64,000 nt of DNA from Rheum nobile. Taxonomy: Eukaryota > Streptophyta > Magnoliopsida > Caryophyllales > Polygonaceae. This document shows, in pieces, positions 44,566-56,000 of this stretch (the stretch's first letter is position 1; each line of letters starts with the position of its first letter). Made by a program: the position numbers and the translations under genes. Where the stretch lies: contig WOAB01000728.1 of the NCBI GenBank assembly GCA_027886185.1, forward strand, positions 2,790,001 through 2,854,000, written 5' to 3'. Below the pieces are notes generated by a model that was not told the origin of the DNA, did not search any database, and saw nothing but the letters and a program-made list of their open reading frames with translations.

Positions 44566-44629
44566 ATTAGAATTGTATTCAGTGAACATTATATATATAT
44601 ATATAATGTTCACTGAATACAATTCTAAT
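44566..44629. repeat. Perfect 64-bp palindrome
   Basis: The 32 bases starting ATTAGAATTGTATTCAGTGA are followed at once by their exact reverse complement, with no loop. The centre is an alternating AT run. It lies in an intron of the CACTA TNPA/Ulp1 gene. Confidence 0.97.
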
Positions 44630-45370
44630 GTTGTAAATTTCTTTAATTTGTATTACAGATTATATATGATGACTCTTGATTATTTATTTGTATCATTGCA
44701 TATATCAAATAATAATTGATTTGTATTACATATTATAATTACTCTTGATTATTACATCTCAAGTATATTTTTAACTATTTATGTAAGTGATCAATGTATT
44801 TCTTTAGGAATCATTAGATGCTAGCTATGATCAATCCACAACTGAATACGGTATATTGGTTAGATCCTTTGAGAGGAAAAGTTCCGCTGGATTTTGCCAA
44901 AATGTGTACACAGTATGTTTTTTGTAGTAGGTTTAATTTAAATATTCATGCAATTATATATATATGTAGATTATAATATTCTAAACATTCTATATAGGGC
45001 ATTGAAGACTTTTCAAGTTAAGGTACTCAAATCAAAACCAACCGCTATATCGTGGATAAATATAAAGATTCTATTTATATTCCCTTGCAGTACATTGTTT
45101 TTATATATCATAGTACATTATAATATCAAAATCTTACACATTGTCATCTCTTTTCTTTTATGTAGAAATGTCCTCTTCAACCAAACTTTGTGCTTTGTGG
45201 CTTTTATATATGTTGGATGATGAGGGACATTATTGAACAAGGTGCCAGATCTATTTCAGAATCGGTATGTTTTTTTATCATTTGAGCAACTTGTACAAAT
45301 TAGTCTAACTCCATAAGTGAACTTAATATATTTTATGTATTTATGTAGTACTTCTCTGGTTCAGCAGACT

Positions 45371-45857
45371 CGTACACTCAAGGATAGATTGATGAGGTAA
45401 TGGATGAATGACTTCAACATCTTCAACCTCACTTGCAAATGGTAGCTTGATAGGCTAACTAGTTAATGATATAGTTTCTAATCATGAATAGGTTGACAAA
45501 TATTCTGGATATGGTGCTCTATTTTTGGACATGTTGCTGTATTTTGTGAACATATTGCTCTTTTTTGTGGGAAAAATTAGCTAGGTTAAGTGCTGATATA
45601 GAAAATAGGGTATAGCTTATTTTGCAATGTTTTGATAGAAAATGGATTTATGATTATTTTGGAGGAGCTAGATACATGAAAGTTGGGTTGAATTGTGCTT
45701 TGTTTTGTACATGAATTCGCAACTTCTGGTTATGGAAATTGGGTTAATTTATGTATTGCATACTAAATATGGCTCATTTGATGAAATACTAGCTGCAGAA
45801 ATATAGCTGGAAAAACAGGAGTTGCTCGAACAGGGAAATATATATAAAAAAAACATA
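45371..45857 (+). other. 3' end region of the CACTA gene, no further coding
   Basis: AT-rich sequence lies after the last Ulp1 exon (SADSYTQG-type text to about 45400). It reads as an untranslated tail before the subterminal repeats. Confidence 0.5.
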
Positions 45858-46248
45858 GCGCTTTTTTCCAAACCACAATAAAAAAGAATTTAAATTTAAA
45901 TTGTACAAAAACACATTCATAGCGCTTTTTCAGAAAAAACGCTATGAGAAGTTATCACAAGCATAGCGCTTTTTCTAAAAAAGTGCTATGAGTAGTTATC
46001 ACAAGCATAGCGCTTTTTCTAGTGCTTTTTTAGAAAAAAATGCTATGTAAACGTCGTATTTAAATAAAATAAAAAATAGAATAAACATAGCGTTTTTTTC
46101 TAAAAAACCACTATGCGTGTGATTGTTTATAGCGCTTTCACAAAAAGTGCTATAAATATGTAATACTGCAGTTCTATAGACAGCGTTCGTAAAACCGTTA
46201 GCCTCTTTATACAAAAAATGCTATGCCAAAAGCATTTCTGTACTAGTG
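45858..46248 (+). repeat. CACTA right subterminal repeats and terminus
   Basis: At least six self-complementary units of 'catagcgcttttt ... aaaaaacgctatg' type (45857-45888, 45918-45948, 45964-45993, 46006-46048, 46086-46120 and 46129-46155) lead to the terminal CTGTACTAGTG. They mirror the left end. Confidence 0.87.
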
Positions 46249-46440
46249 TTGTTCTCTTGATTTCGTCTTTCATAGAGGAGACGACCACCCCAGTTTAAGA
46301 AGATAGGGAAGTTGCTGGGAGGCTCGATGTTCATAGAACTACTGCAAAATAAAGATCTAGTGAGGATGGAGCTTTAGGAAAGGATTAAGGACGCGAAAAA
46401 AACAGACACGGCCGTATTATTCCCAAAAAATTCGGCCGTA

Positions 46441-46915
46441 TTATTCCCTTCTGCACACGCTCTTCTGCTGGCAATGCACACAAGCGTTGTTCAGACATGC
46501 ACACACACGTTGTAGCGTATGAACACACTCGATGTGACCCGTAAACATAAGCCATGGACTATGCATACACATGTTTTTGGACATGCATACACTAAGGCCA
46601 TATGCACACACATGTTGTGACGTATGAACACACACGTTGAGGCGTATGAACACACTCATGGTGGCATATGAACACACGTATTATTCCAATGCATGAGCAT
46701 ACATGTTTTTGGGCATGCACACACACTGAAGCATATGCACACACACGTTGTGGAGTATGCACACAACAATGTATTTGATATGCACACATGTCTCTGAGCA
46801 TGAACACTTGTTTCTAGGCATGCACACGCGCTGATATCACATGCACACATACGTTATGATATATGAACACACACATTCTAGTGTATGCACACAACAGTGT
46901 ATTTTATGTGCACAC
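46441..46915. repeat. CA-rich minisatellite with about 24-bp unit
   Basis: The array has about twenty degenerate units of 'tatgcacacacacgttgt(a/g)g' type. A longer-period similarity of about 125 bp is visible ('acatgtttttgg(a/g)catgca' at 46569 and 46694). Long minus-strand frames rich in Val-Cys-Val-His are translations of the repeat. The array is bordered by 'attcggccgtattattccc' on the left (46400-46450) and by the related inverted text 'gaataattcgggaaaaattcgg' on the right (46976-47000). Confidence 0.82.
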
Positions 46916-47304
46916 ATATCCATTTTTTTATCCGAATTTTTCCCGTTTTTTCCGATTTTTTCCCGAATTTTTGCTGAATAATTCGGGAAAAATTCGGCGC
47001 GGTCGAATTATTGAACGCATCTGATTGGTCCTCATTCCTTTCCTCCCCACGCGTCCTCACTTGAACCAAGCCCAAACTTAACATAAGTAAATCATTAATA
47101 TAATTATAGCAAGTTCATAAATATATAAAAGATAGCATGTGGCTTATAGTGAGGAAGAGTATAGGCCTCTGAGTTGTGCAGATTTATTACGCTTCCATTG
47201 TTGATCAAGTCACAATTTTAGAGAAAAAGCCTCCGAACAGATTCATTCTATGGATCTCATCCTCAATTTTCCAAGTTTTGTTTGCAGTTCCATATTGGTT
47301 GCTT

Positions 47305-47667
47305 TCAATTAGTATAGAAATGACAAAAAAAAACTATGAAATTCCTTTTGAAACATATGTCCACATCTTTGCATTCTTTCATCTCTTGTGCAACATATTT
47401 TGGCCTAATTCCACCTTTAGGATATTTATACAATGCCTTCCAAACCTCAAGTATAGTTGCATCACCTTTCCTTTTTCTCCTCTCAATTGATTGACCACCT
47501 AGAGGTTTTCCAAATACTCTATAATCATCCTCCATAGTCATTTGGATAGTCTTTCCATTTTCCATGGTCAACTCACACTTCACTTCATCGAAATTCTCAA
47601 ACAACCAATATACAAGATAATGCGGAGTATTGGTGATATCCAAGTCTAGTATATGACCAAAACCCAT
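47305..47667 (-). pseudogene. Fragment with plant mobile-domain-like sequence
   Basis: The minus-strand frame has MGFGHILDLDITNTPHYLVYWL, then NFDEVKCELTMENGKTIQMT, then DDYRVFGKPLGGQSI. This pattern (GFG-x-hydrophobic ... V-FG-P-GG) resembles the N-terminal domain of plant transposon-associated proteins that often precede Ulp1 domains. The upstream and downstream parts are decayed, so it is probably a relic of a MULE or CACTA accessory gene. I cannot name the family with certainty. Confidence 0.5.
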
Positions 47668-48480
47668 ACTTCAGATGCAATCCTTCTTATTAGGATGAAA
47701 GTCTCAAATTGTCTTTACGGAAAATGTTGGCATATATAGTCCTTGTCTTTAGCACATCTCCTTGACATTATGTTCCTCATCTTCTTTTCTACCAACTGAT
47801 TGTCTGGTTGATTATGGTTTTCCTCATACATTACCACCTCATTCTCTTGTAAAATATGTTCCTCTTGTACATTTTATGATTCATGTGTCTAGTTGAGATG
47901 CACATTAGCTTCTTCTTGCATGTTATATGGCGTGTCACCTTCTTCTAGTTCTTCTTGTATCTCTTTGTAGCACATCTCTTTTTCAATGTGTTTCTCTTCT
48001 TACTAGCTTTTGTTCTTGCATCTTGTACATTAGTTTCTTCTTGTATTATTTAAGTTGTACATCCCTTCTTCACTGATTTTTTTCTTCTTAGTAGCTTTCT
48101 CATTTGTAGATGGCACTTGTTCTGTTGATTCAAGCCTTATAGTAGCAAGGATATCAAAGTCATATTTTCTCCCATTCTATCTTTAATATCTCACTATAAT
48201 CATCTAAGCTATTACTCTCAGGAATCAACTTCCTTTTTTTATGTGCCTCGTTGATAGGACTTTGTTCTTCCCTTTGCCTAAGTTAAATGGTTGAGTTCAT
48301 CTCTTGGAGGTACTGCTGGTGGCAACTTTAGACGTACTCTAAGACATTGTATTTTTTCAGCAGGGCTTTGTTCTTCCCCTTGCCTCTTTTTTCCTTTACT
48401 TCTTACTTGCTCTATTCCTTAGTCATATGAACTAAATTTTAGATTGCTTAGTTTATCAAATTCAGTAGCTTAGTTATTTA
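47668..48480 (-). other. Low-coding stretch upstream of the mobile-domain fragment
   Basis: There are many 'ttcttctt' and 'ttcctctt' words on the plus strand, that is Lys/Glu-rich text on the minus strand, broken by stops. It may be the remains of the same gene. Nothing firmer can be said. Confidence 0.3.
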
Positions 48481-48539
48481 CTTTCAACTATAAGGCATGA
48501 ACTTTTTAACCAAAAGAAAAAAAACTTTAAGAACTTATT

Positions 48540-48960
48540 TATTGTACTTTAGCTAATTATTTATGCACTTTCATATATGTAGTTATACAATTTATTGAAT
48601 ATAAGTTATGCACATCAAGTACTTATATAAGCACGAGTATCTATAATACATGCACTTGTATACATCTACTTATTCATTTTGTAGGTTTTTAGTTTATGCA
48701 CTTTAAACATTTAATTATGCACCTTTAGCACTTAAAACACCTATTCATGATTTTAAAAAAAAGGTATTGAAATTTTCAAAAAGTTAGTTATGTACTTTGA
48801 ATGATTATTTATGCACATTTACATGTAAGACCTACATTAGAGGCGTAGTTTGTTGGCTTTTAGTTTATGAAGCCTTAAACACCTACGTATGCATATTTTG
48901 AAACAAGGCATGCAATTAATTATGCACTTATTACTTACTTGAGATGTACTATAGAATTTT
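48540..48960. repeat. AT-rich region with dispersed 'atgcactt' words
   Basis: About ten copies of 'tatgcacttt' / 'atgcacattt' occur at irregular spacing. The same words occur at 6960-7110 to the left of the CACTA element. No gene is present. Confidence 0.5.
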
Positions 48961-49492
48961 TTTGTTTGTAAACCTCTAGTTTAATTTAATATGTAAATTT
49001 CTAGTATAAGTTTTGTACGTACATATCTAGTATGAATATGTGAATATCTAATGTATATATTTGAATCAAAGTATAACCACACAGTGCAGTCATGAAATTT
49101 TTTTAAAAAAATGCGGTTTGGACAAAAAATTTGCGATTTTTTTTAAAATGTCGCTCTGTGTCACTTATTCCCCTCTAATCCTACACATCCATTCTCCTTC
49201 ATCCAATGGCTTACAATGCTTTCTATTTTCACCCTAAGAATATTTTTCACTTAAACCCCATATACAAATTAAATTAAATTTAATAACTTGGCAGCATACA
49301 ATTTTCTATTTTTCAATGATAAGAAAATAACTGTACATCGTAATATCTCATCGGCTAAGCTATTTGTGCCCTGACAGGGTGCTATTTGCGTCGGGTGCAG
49401 GCTGCGCGGCAGTGAGCGTCGCGCGGAGGTGGTTGTCGCGCGGCGGCGGGTGCCGGGGAGAGGGGTGTACAGAGACGGGCAATTGAACAAAC

Positions 49493-49740
49493 TTTCGGTG
49501 GATAAGAAGTCAAAACGATATAAGAAGTGAAAATTATACTTTGTATATAAGAAGTGAAAATTATTATATCCTGTACATAAGAAGTGAAAACGATACTTTC
49601 GGTGGATTTCAATCACAATTTTGTCGGTGATTTCTATATATATAGCATTGCTGCTACGAATGAATTTCAATCACAATTGAACGAACGAATTTCATATTCA
49701 AAATATACCCTGTATATAAGAAGTGAAAATTATTTAATCT
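49493..49740. repeat. Short direct repeats of 'ataagaagtgaaaat' type
   Basis: The word 'ataagaagtgaaaa' occurs at about 49529, 49549, 49579 and 49718. 'actttcggtggat' occurs at about 49491 and 49592. They could be internal repeats of an unrecognised MITE. The open frames are not convincing genes. Confidence 0.45.
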
Positions 49741-49993
49741 ACTACGAAATGTCGTGGCATAACGACGATCATGAAAATTATGAAGAATCACCTAAACTGG
49801 TATGTAATTTACAATTATTATAACTATGAATAAAATTAGCATAAGATTTGTAATCTGTATATTAAGATTTTTGTGTTGTGTCATTAACGCATATTTACAA
49901 TGATAAATAGTTTGCTTTTCATGACCTTTTTTTTGTCATACTTTCTTTTGTAATTAGAATACGTTTATATAACATTTTATTAAATTATATTTA

Positions 49994-50045
49994 ATACTCT
50001 CTCCGTTTATTTATAATTGACGTTTTAGACAAATGCACACATATT
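49994..50045. mobile_element. Possible Stowaway-like MITE end
   Basis: TACTCTCTCCGTTTATTTAT followed by 'aattgacgttttagac' resembles the ends of Tc1/mariner-type MITEs (CTCCCTCCGT...). No opposite end was found, so it is a truncated remnant at best. Confidence 0.35.
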
Positions 50046-50084
50046 TTCCATATAACTTTAATAATAATTTTTAAATGTCGAAGA

Positions 50085-50205
50085 AGAACCTGACATGACC
50101 TAAACCTGACCCGAACTCAATTCGAAAATTTGTATGACTCGATTGATCCAAACCCGATCCGCCCGACCCAATTTACGTATAATTTAACGGACACCGAACT
50201 CATTT
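50085..50205. repeat. 'acccgac' repeats, possible hAT MITE fragment
   Basis: Text such as 'cctgacccgaactc' and 'aacccgatccgcccgaccc' resembles the complement of the subterminal repeats of the MITEs at 3975 and 4807. No termini were found. Confidence 0.35.
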
Positions 50206-52192
50206 TCCACTGATCGTGATTCCGCACGACATCCGCCGCCGCTCGACTGTAACACCCCCAAATAATTCCTTGAAAGTATTACCGTCAATGACCTCAGAAT
50301 ACACGTCTGGGGTCACCCAAGGCTAAATCATTTTATAACAACCATATAATAACATAAACTATATTATATATCATAAAGATTACCAAATATTATTCAAAAC
50401 AATATCATGGTTTACAACTGTTCGAAATCAAATACAGACCAAATACAGAATTGTTTAACACATCGAAAGTCTTGAAAGTTAAATAAATAAACACCACGAA
50501 GGGTCTTGATCTGAGCGATCTCACGTCTAGGATCTTCAACCTTGGAAAACTCTTAAAAACATCATATGCCTTCATCATCGTAATCTAGCCTTCACGGAAA
50601 TGGACGTTTATGTAACACCCCCAAAACTTAACCCTTTTGGAAAGGTATTACCGCCAGTGACCCTAGTGTTCCTTACCGAGATCACCCAAGGCTTTACCAA
50701 ATAAATACAATTTATGAAATGCAATTGATACACAAAGATCAAGCATTAAATTCCAAAACATAACATTGTCAAGGAAATAAGAGTTACGGGATTACAACCC
50801 AATCCCGAATAGGTCAAAACATAGTTTAAACCAAACACAGCGGAAGACTAAGAAAGTAAGTTACAATCGGAGTTATTGTCCAAAGGATCATAACCTGATT
50901 AAAGAAATAATTAAAACATTCAAAAACCACCGCCGACTTCATAGTCCTTCTAATCTTCTGAGCTACTTCTTAACTGATGTGCCAAATCAAACGGATGACA
51001 CCAGTCAACCATGCAAGGGAAAATATTGGTTGGTTAGTCTAAATGAATAGACTAGCAAGGGAACAAAGCAGAATGGTTCGAAGCAGTTGTATTAGGTTAG
51101 ACTCTTCGTCCCTCGAATAATAATCGAGTACGCTTGTCAACCACCATACTCCTACTGGAATAAACAAGAGGTATGCACAAGAGAAGATTCTGGAAGACTG
51201 AATCTTCACAGAAATCAACTCGAAAAGAGACTCCAAGAGAAATGAGTCTTTAAGGAAGAATGACAAATCTGGAATATTACAGAATCATACAACAATGATT
51301 TAAAACTGACTGAGATGCTTCGGTTCACGACCAACCTCATCGCCTACAGCGAATCCAGATTGGAAAGAGAACGTACTACATTCAAGTCAAGACGAGTTTT
51401 CCTAGCTGTACTGAACTTAGCTGCACTACTCGCCCAAGGTGTATTAATTATGTGCGTCAAGGTAGCACTTATCTGATTTATGTTTCAAAAACACACATCA
51501 CGTTATAGACTTTTACATGTGTACCCCACCAATGGGACGACACATCTTAGTATACGTTTCGTCGAGAGTGACGTATACCGAAAGGTTTGTGACACCAGCT
51601 AAGTGTCCTGTCTCTACACACATGTGTAAGAGACCGATCATGATCATAGAATAGTACCAGATGGGGACGAGCCATCCCGATACCAGATTATAAAGAAACG
51701 ACTGGACAGAGTCCGAGTAACGTTCCTATCTAACAGTGCTAACTAAACAGTTACAGCACCACAACATTTACAGGATAAATCCACATAAAGGCCCGAAAGG
51801 CGATCACAGATAATAGCGTTGTTCTAACAAATATACAACCTATTATATGATTTTCAAAACAGTTTATCAAAACCGTTTCCAGACAATAGAATATTCATTC
51901 CAAATTAATTACTCAGATAAACTACTGATAATTAATGTAAATATGGAACGAATGAGCAAGAGCGTACCGCCACTTGCCTTACTCCGCAGAATAGTCTAAA
52001 GACGTCACTGGATTCCGGGCTCGACACGGTATAGTTTCGACAGCACAACAACCTTCGAGTCGACCCATAAAAGGAACCCTAAGTTAGATCCGACATAAAC
52101 AGTACGAATCTAAACACGGCGAAAGAACACGAAAGGAAAGACGCCACGACGACAACCGACCAAGCCAAAGCCACGAAGGCGTTCTGGGCACT

Positions 52193-52248
52193 GGCGGCGG
52201 TCGCCGTTCTTGGCGGCGGTTGCCGTATTCATCACGGCGGTCGCCGTG
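52193..52248 (-). repeat. GC dyads ACGGCG-GT-CGCCGT, downstream cluster
   Basis: Three copies lie at 52193-52207, 52212-52226 (one base changed in the centre) and 52234-52247. The arms ACGGCG and CGCCGT are complementary. They lie 244-300 bp downstream of the TATA-like box in element orientation. Confidence 0.88.
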
Positions 52249-52491
52249 AAGAACACGGCCGACTGAAACGAGAGAAAACTCACCCCAAAACACGAGCGGT
52301 TCGGCCTCCTTCGACTTGCTTTGGCTTCTAACCTCCAAGGCTAACCAAAAGCTTCACAAAGGCACTCTGGAAACACACCACGACACCTCCGGCGAGCACA
52401 AGAAAACCGACGAAAACACAACTCACTTTGAGGGAGAGTTTTGGAAGCGATTCGGGGTTGTAGATGACCCAAAACCCATGCCCAAGCTCAT

Positions 52492-52502
52492 CTATTTATA
52501 GG
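52492..52502 (-). promoter_or_regulatory. TATA-like box of the LTR promoter
   Basis: On the minus strand it reads CCTATAAATAG, about 510 bp from the LTR start. It is a good match to plant TATA boxes. Confidence 0.65.
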
Positions 52503-52605
52503 CAAACCCCAAGGAGTGATCTGCAAACCCTCAGACGCGGCAAACGACGCAACGGCGCACCTCGAACGACGTCGGCGACCGGCGGGCAATGCCCACTGGA
52601 CAATC

Positions 52606-52762
52606 ACGGCGGTCGCCGTAATTTTGCCTGCGGCGGGCATGCGGCGGTCGCCGTAAATGCGGCGGTCGCCGTCGCTAGGCCTGTCGCGGCCAGCTAGAAG
52701 CTGACACGTTGACCTCTCGGGCCCAACCACGGCGGTCGCCGTTTCTGAACGGCGGTCGCCGT
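52606..52762 (-). repeat. GC dyads ACGGCG-GT-CGCCGT, upstream cluster
   Basis: Five copies lie at 52606-52619, 52641-52654, 52659-52672, 52729-52742 and 52749-52762. They lie 104-260 bp upstream of the TATA-like box in element orientation. Confidence 0.9.
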
Positions 52763-53014
52763 TTCCCCCTTTTCCCGCCCATTCGGCTTTGAACGAGCTT
52801 GATGATAAACCGGGATAAAAATTATCGTACGCGAACGACATTTTAAAATTCAAGGCACCTTGTCTGTATATTATTTCACTGAGAAAAATATTACAGATAT
52901 AGAGCACATTACAGAATGTCTCAAACTCTCTATATTAAATCCGACGTACGCAACGGGTACTCGGGAAAATTCCATAATTCCCAAAATAACCTTACAAAAA
53001 TACGGGGTATCACA

Positions 53015-53026
53015 TCTCCTCCCCCT
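53015..53026 (-). promoter_or_regulatory. Polypurine tract of the gypsy element at 50611
   Basis: On the minus strand AGGGGGAGGAGA directly precedes the 3' LTR. It is the plus-strand primer. Confidence 0.85.
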
Positions 53027-53050
53027 TACAAGAAGTTTCGACCCCGAAAC

Positions 53051-56000
53051 TTAGGTCGAGAATAACTCGGGAAAACGCCTGAGCATATCTGACTCGGTTT
53101 CCCACGTCTCCCAAGTAACTTCTTCGGTCCCTGACTTGGACCACAGCACTCGTACCAAAGGTACGATCTTGTTGCGCAAATGCTTCTCCCGACGCTCTAA
53201 AATGCGCACGGGCAACTCTTCGTAAGTACCATTAGCTTGAATCTCGATGTCTTCATAACTAAGCACATGAGACTCATCTGGCACATACTTTCTGAGTAAA
53301 GACACGTGGAACACGTTATGCACCGGGTGAGCCGATGGCGGCAATGCCAAGCGGTACGCTAGAGATCCCACTCTATCCAAAATCTCGAATGGTCCCACGT
53401 AGCGAGGGTTAAGCTTCCCACGCTTACCAAATCTGAAAACTCCTTTGAATGGCGATACCTTGACAAAAACCTTGTCACCGACCTCGAACTCGACAGTCCT
53501 GCGCTTCCGATCTACATAGGACTTCTGTCGACTCTGAGCGGTCAACATTCTTTGTTTGATCAAAGCAATGTCTGAAGCCGTCCTTTCGACCAACTCTGGT
53601 CCAAGCAGAATTTTGTTGGCATTATCGTCCCAACAAATCGGAGATCTGCATCTGTGACCATACAAAGCTTCAAACGGAGCCATCTTGATTGTAGCATGCT
53701 AGCTATTGTTGTACGTGAACTCAATCAGACTCAAGCTGTCCTCCCAGCTAGTCGGACGATCGAGCACACAAGCTCTAAGCATATCCTCCAGAGTCTGGAT
53801 GGTCCTTTCAGACTGGCCATCTGTCTGAGGATGAAACATTGTACTGAACCTCAACTCGGTTCCCATAGCCTTATGAAGTTCCTTCCAGAATCTTGACATG
53901 AAACGGCCATCTCGGTCCGATACAATGGTCTTAGGAATGCCATGTAAGCGGACAATCTCCTTCTGGTAAACTTCGGCTAGCTTTTGGGTTTCCCATGTGG
54001 TCTTGATGGCTATGAAATGAGCACTCTTCGTAAGCCTATCCATAATTACCCAGATAGCATCTCTCTGACTTCGAGTCTTGGGTAGCCCAGTGACGAAGTC
54101 CATGGAAATGTCCTCCCATTTCCATTCTGGCACGGGGAGAGGTAGCATTTCACCACCTGGTCTGCGGTGTTCGATCTTGACTTTTTGGCAAGTTAAGCAC
54201 TTTGCCACAAAGTCTGCTACGTCCCACTTCATGTTTGGCCACCAAAACTTCTTCCTGAGATCCTTGTACATCTTGCTAGAGCCAGGATGCACAGAATAAG
54301 CAGATGAATGAGCTTATCTCATCACCAACTGACGAAGACCTTTTGTGTCAGGCACACAGATCCGATCCTGAAACCAAAGTGATCCATCATCCTGAACCAC
54401 AAAACTGGGAGCTTTCCCATTCATCACTTCACTGCTTAACTTTACCAAGATGATGTCATCGACTTGCTTTTCTTTGATTTGATCCAGCAGTGTAGCCTGA
54501 ATCTCCATCATACTCAGGTACCCTCTACGCTGGTCATACAAGACTTCAATGTCGCATGACTCTTGGTTTAGCTTGGTCTGAGCAGTAAGTAGAGCAACTA
54601 CAGTCTCGTGCGTTGTCTTCCGGCTTAGCGCATCAGCTACTACATTAGCCTTGCCCGGATGATACAACAACTCCATGTCGTAGTCCTTGAGCAACTCTAG
54701 CCAGCGGCGTTGTCTCATATTTAACTCCTTCTGAGTAAATATATACTTGAGACTTTTGTGGTCAGTGAAGACTTGGCATCTTATACCATAGAGGTAATGC
54801 CTCCAAATCTTCAGCGCAAAGACAATCGCTGCTAACTCAAGATCATGGGTCAGATAGTTTTCTTCGTAAGTCTTGAGTTGTCTAGATGCGTAAGCAATGA
54901 CGCTGCCCCTTTGCATCAAAACACAACCAAGGCCACACTTAGAAGCATCACTATAGACCACATAATCGTCATTCCCCTCTGGGAGTGCTAACACGGGTGC
55001 CGAGGTCAACCGTCGCTTCAACTCCTGGAAACTGACCTCGCACTTGTCATTCCAGACAAACTTCTTGTGGACTTTGCGGAGTAGATTGGTCATCGGTAGA
55101 GCGATCTTTGAAAATCCTTCTACAAACCTTCTATAATACCCGGCAAGTCCAAGAAAACTGCGCACCTCCTTCACATTATGGGGCTGTGTCCATTTAGCCA
55201 CCGCTTCAATCTTTTGGGGAACAACCATAACCCCATTTTTATTGATCATGTGGCCTAAGAAAGCCACTTCCTTTATCCAGAATTCACACTTAGACAGTTT
55301 AGCATAAAGCTGATGTTGTCTAAGGATCGACAAGGAAATCCGTAGATGTTCCTCGTGGACTTCTTCATTCGGAGAATAGATCAAGATGTCGTCGATGAAA
55401 ACCACCACAAACTTATCCAAGTATTGGTGAAAACATCGGTTCATCAAATCCATAAAGACAGCTGGAGCATTTGTAAGCCCAAAAGGCATCACTACGAACT
55501 CGTAATGACCATATCTGGTCCTAAACGCAGTTCTAGAAATGTCCTGCTCCCGAATCATGAGTTGATGATATCCAGATCTTAAGTCGATCTTGGAGAAAAC
55601 CTTTGCTCCCTGCAACTGGTCCAACAAGTCATCAATCCTAGGCAAAGGATACTTGTTTTTTATCGTCACTTTGTTCAACTCTCGATAGTCGATACAAAGT
55701 CGGAACGATCCGTCCTTCTTTTTGACGAATAAAACCGGAGCATCCCACGGCGATGCACTCGGCCTGACATAACCTTTGTCAAGAAGATCTTCAAGTTGAT
55801 TCTTCAACTCTTGCATCTCAGCTGGAGCCATCCGATACGGGGATTTGGAAATCGGCGCCGTACCAGGCTCAAGATCAATAGAAAACTCTACGTCACGATT
55901 TAGGGGTAATCCTGGAATTTCTTCCGGAAAGACATCCGAAAATTCCCTAACTACAGGAATATCAAGAACCTCAGGTCCATCCTTCTCAGGCGAATCCAAG

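Larger units (their letters stand above)
40001..45370 (+). pseudogene. TNPA-like CACTA gene with Ulp1-type protease domain
   Basis: This is the second CACTA gene, with several exons. Exon boundaries that look real are 40031-40348, 40437-40640, 40722-40779 (interrupted, resuming at 42119), 42252-42377 and 43873-44216, then small exons to 45264. Exons up to 44216 carry the TNPA / plant transposase 24-like region (PSITQEACQAYVQHQCTKEFQ; DLSRTNTEHAKQ; PRAELWKVARQDLNGRY) and a coiled coil (TSLRNEVADLRQQMAEF). The 3' exons encode a Ulp1/C48 cysteine protease fold. They show catalytic His (44812-44814), Asp in VYWLDPL (44863-44865), then CPLQP and catalytic Cys in LCGFY (45196-45198). Stops (for example 44815) disable it. 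Such fusions are known in plant CACTA elements. Confidence 0.8.
7244..46248 (+). mobile_element. CACTA (En/Spm) transposon, 39 kb with nested insertions
   Basis: The element begins CACTAGTACAAATATTGC and ends with the inverted form ...TTTCTGTACTAGTG. The 3-bp TSD TTG lies on both sides (7241-7243, 46249-46251). Both ends carry subterminal hairpin repeats. The interior encodes a TNP2-type transposase and a TNPA/Ulp1-type gene, both on the plus strand. Four elements sit directly inside it (8431-17857, 18332-36530, 40780-42113, 42412-43750). Removing them with one TSD copy each leaves about 8.7 kb, a normal autonomous CACTA size. Both genes have several stop codons, so the element cannot move itself, but its intact ends could be recognised in trans. 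Confidence 0.93.
50611..53014 (-). repeat. 3' LTR of the gypsy element at 50611
   Basis: This 2404-bp LTR reads TGTAACACCCCCAAAACTTA...GGGGTATCACA on the plus strand. It has a TATA-like box at 52492-52502 (minus) and two clusters of GC dyads (52193-52248, 52606-52762). Open frames inside it are accidental. Confidence 0.93.

Noticed and set aside
7244..46248. CRISPR arrays, operons or other bacterial features
   Set aside because: All coding content is plant transposon sequence with introns; no regularly spaced repeats with unique spacers are present.
46441..46850. Cys/His-rich minus-strand frames that look like a repeat protein
   Set aside because: They are translations of a CA-rich minisatellite; all frames lack a start context and no conserved spacing of Cys is seen.
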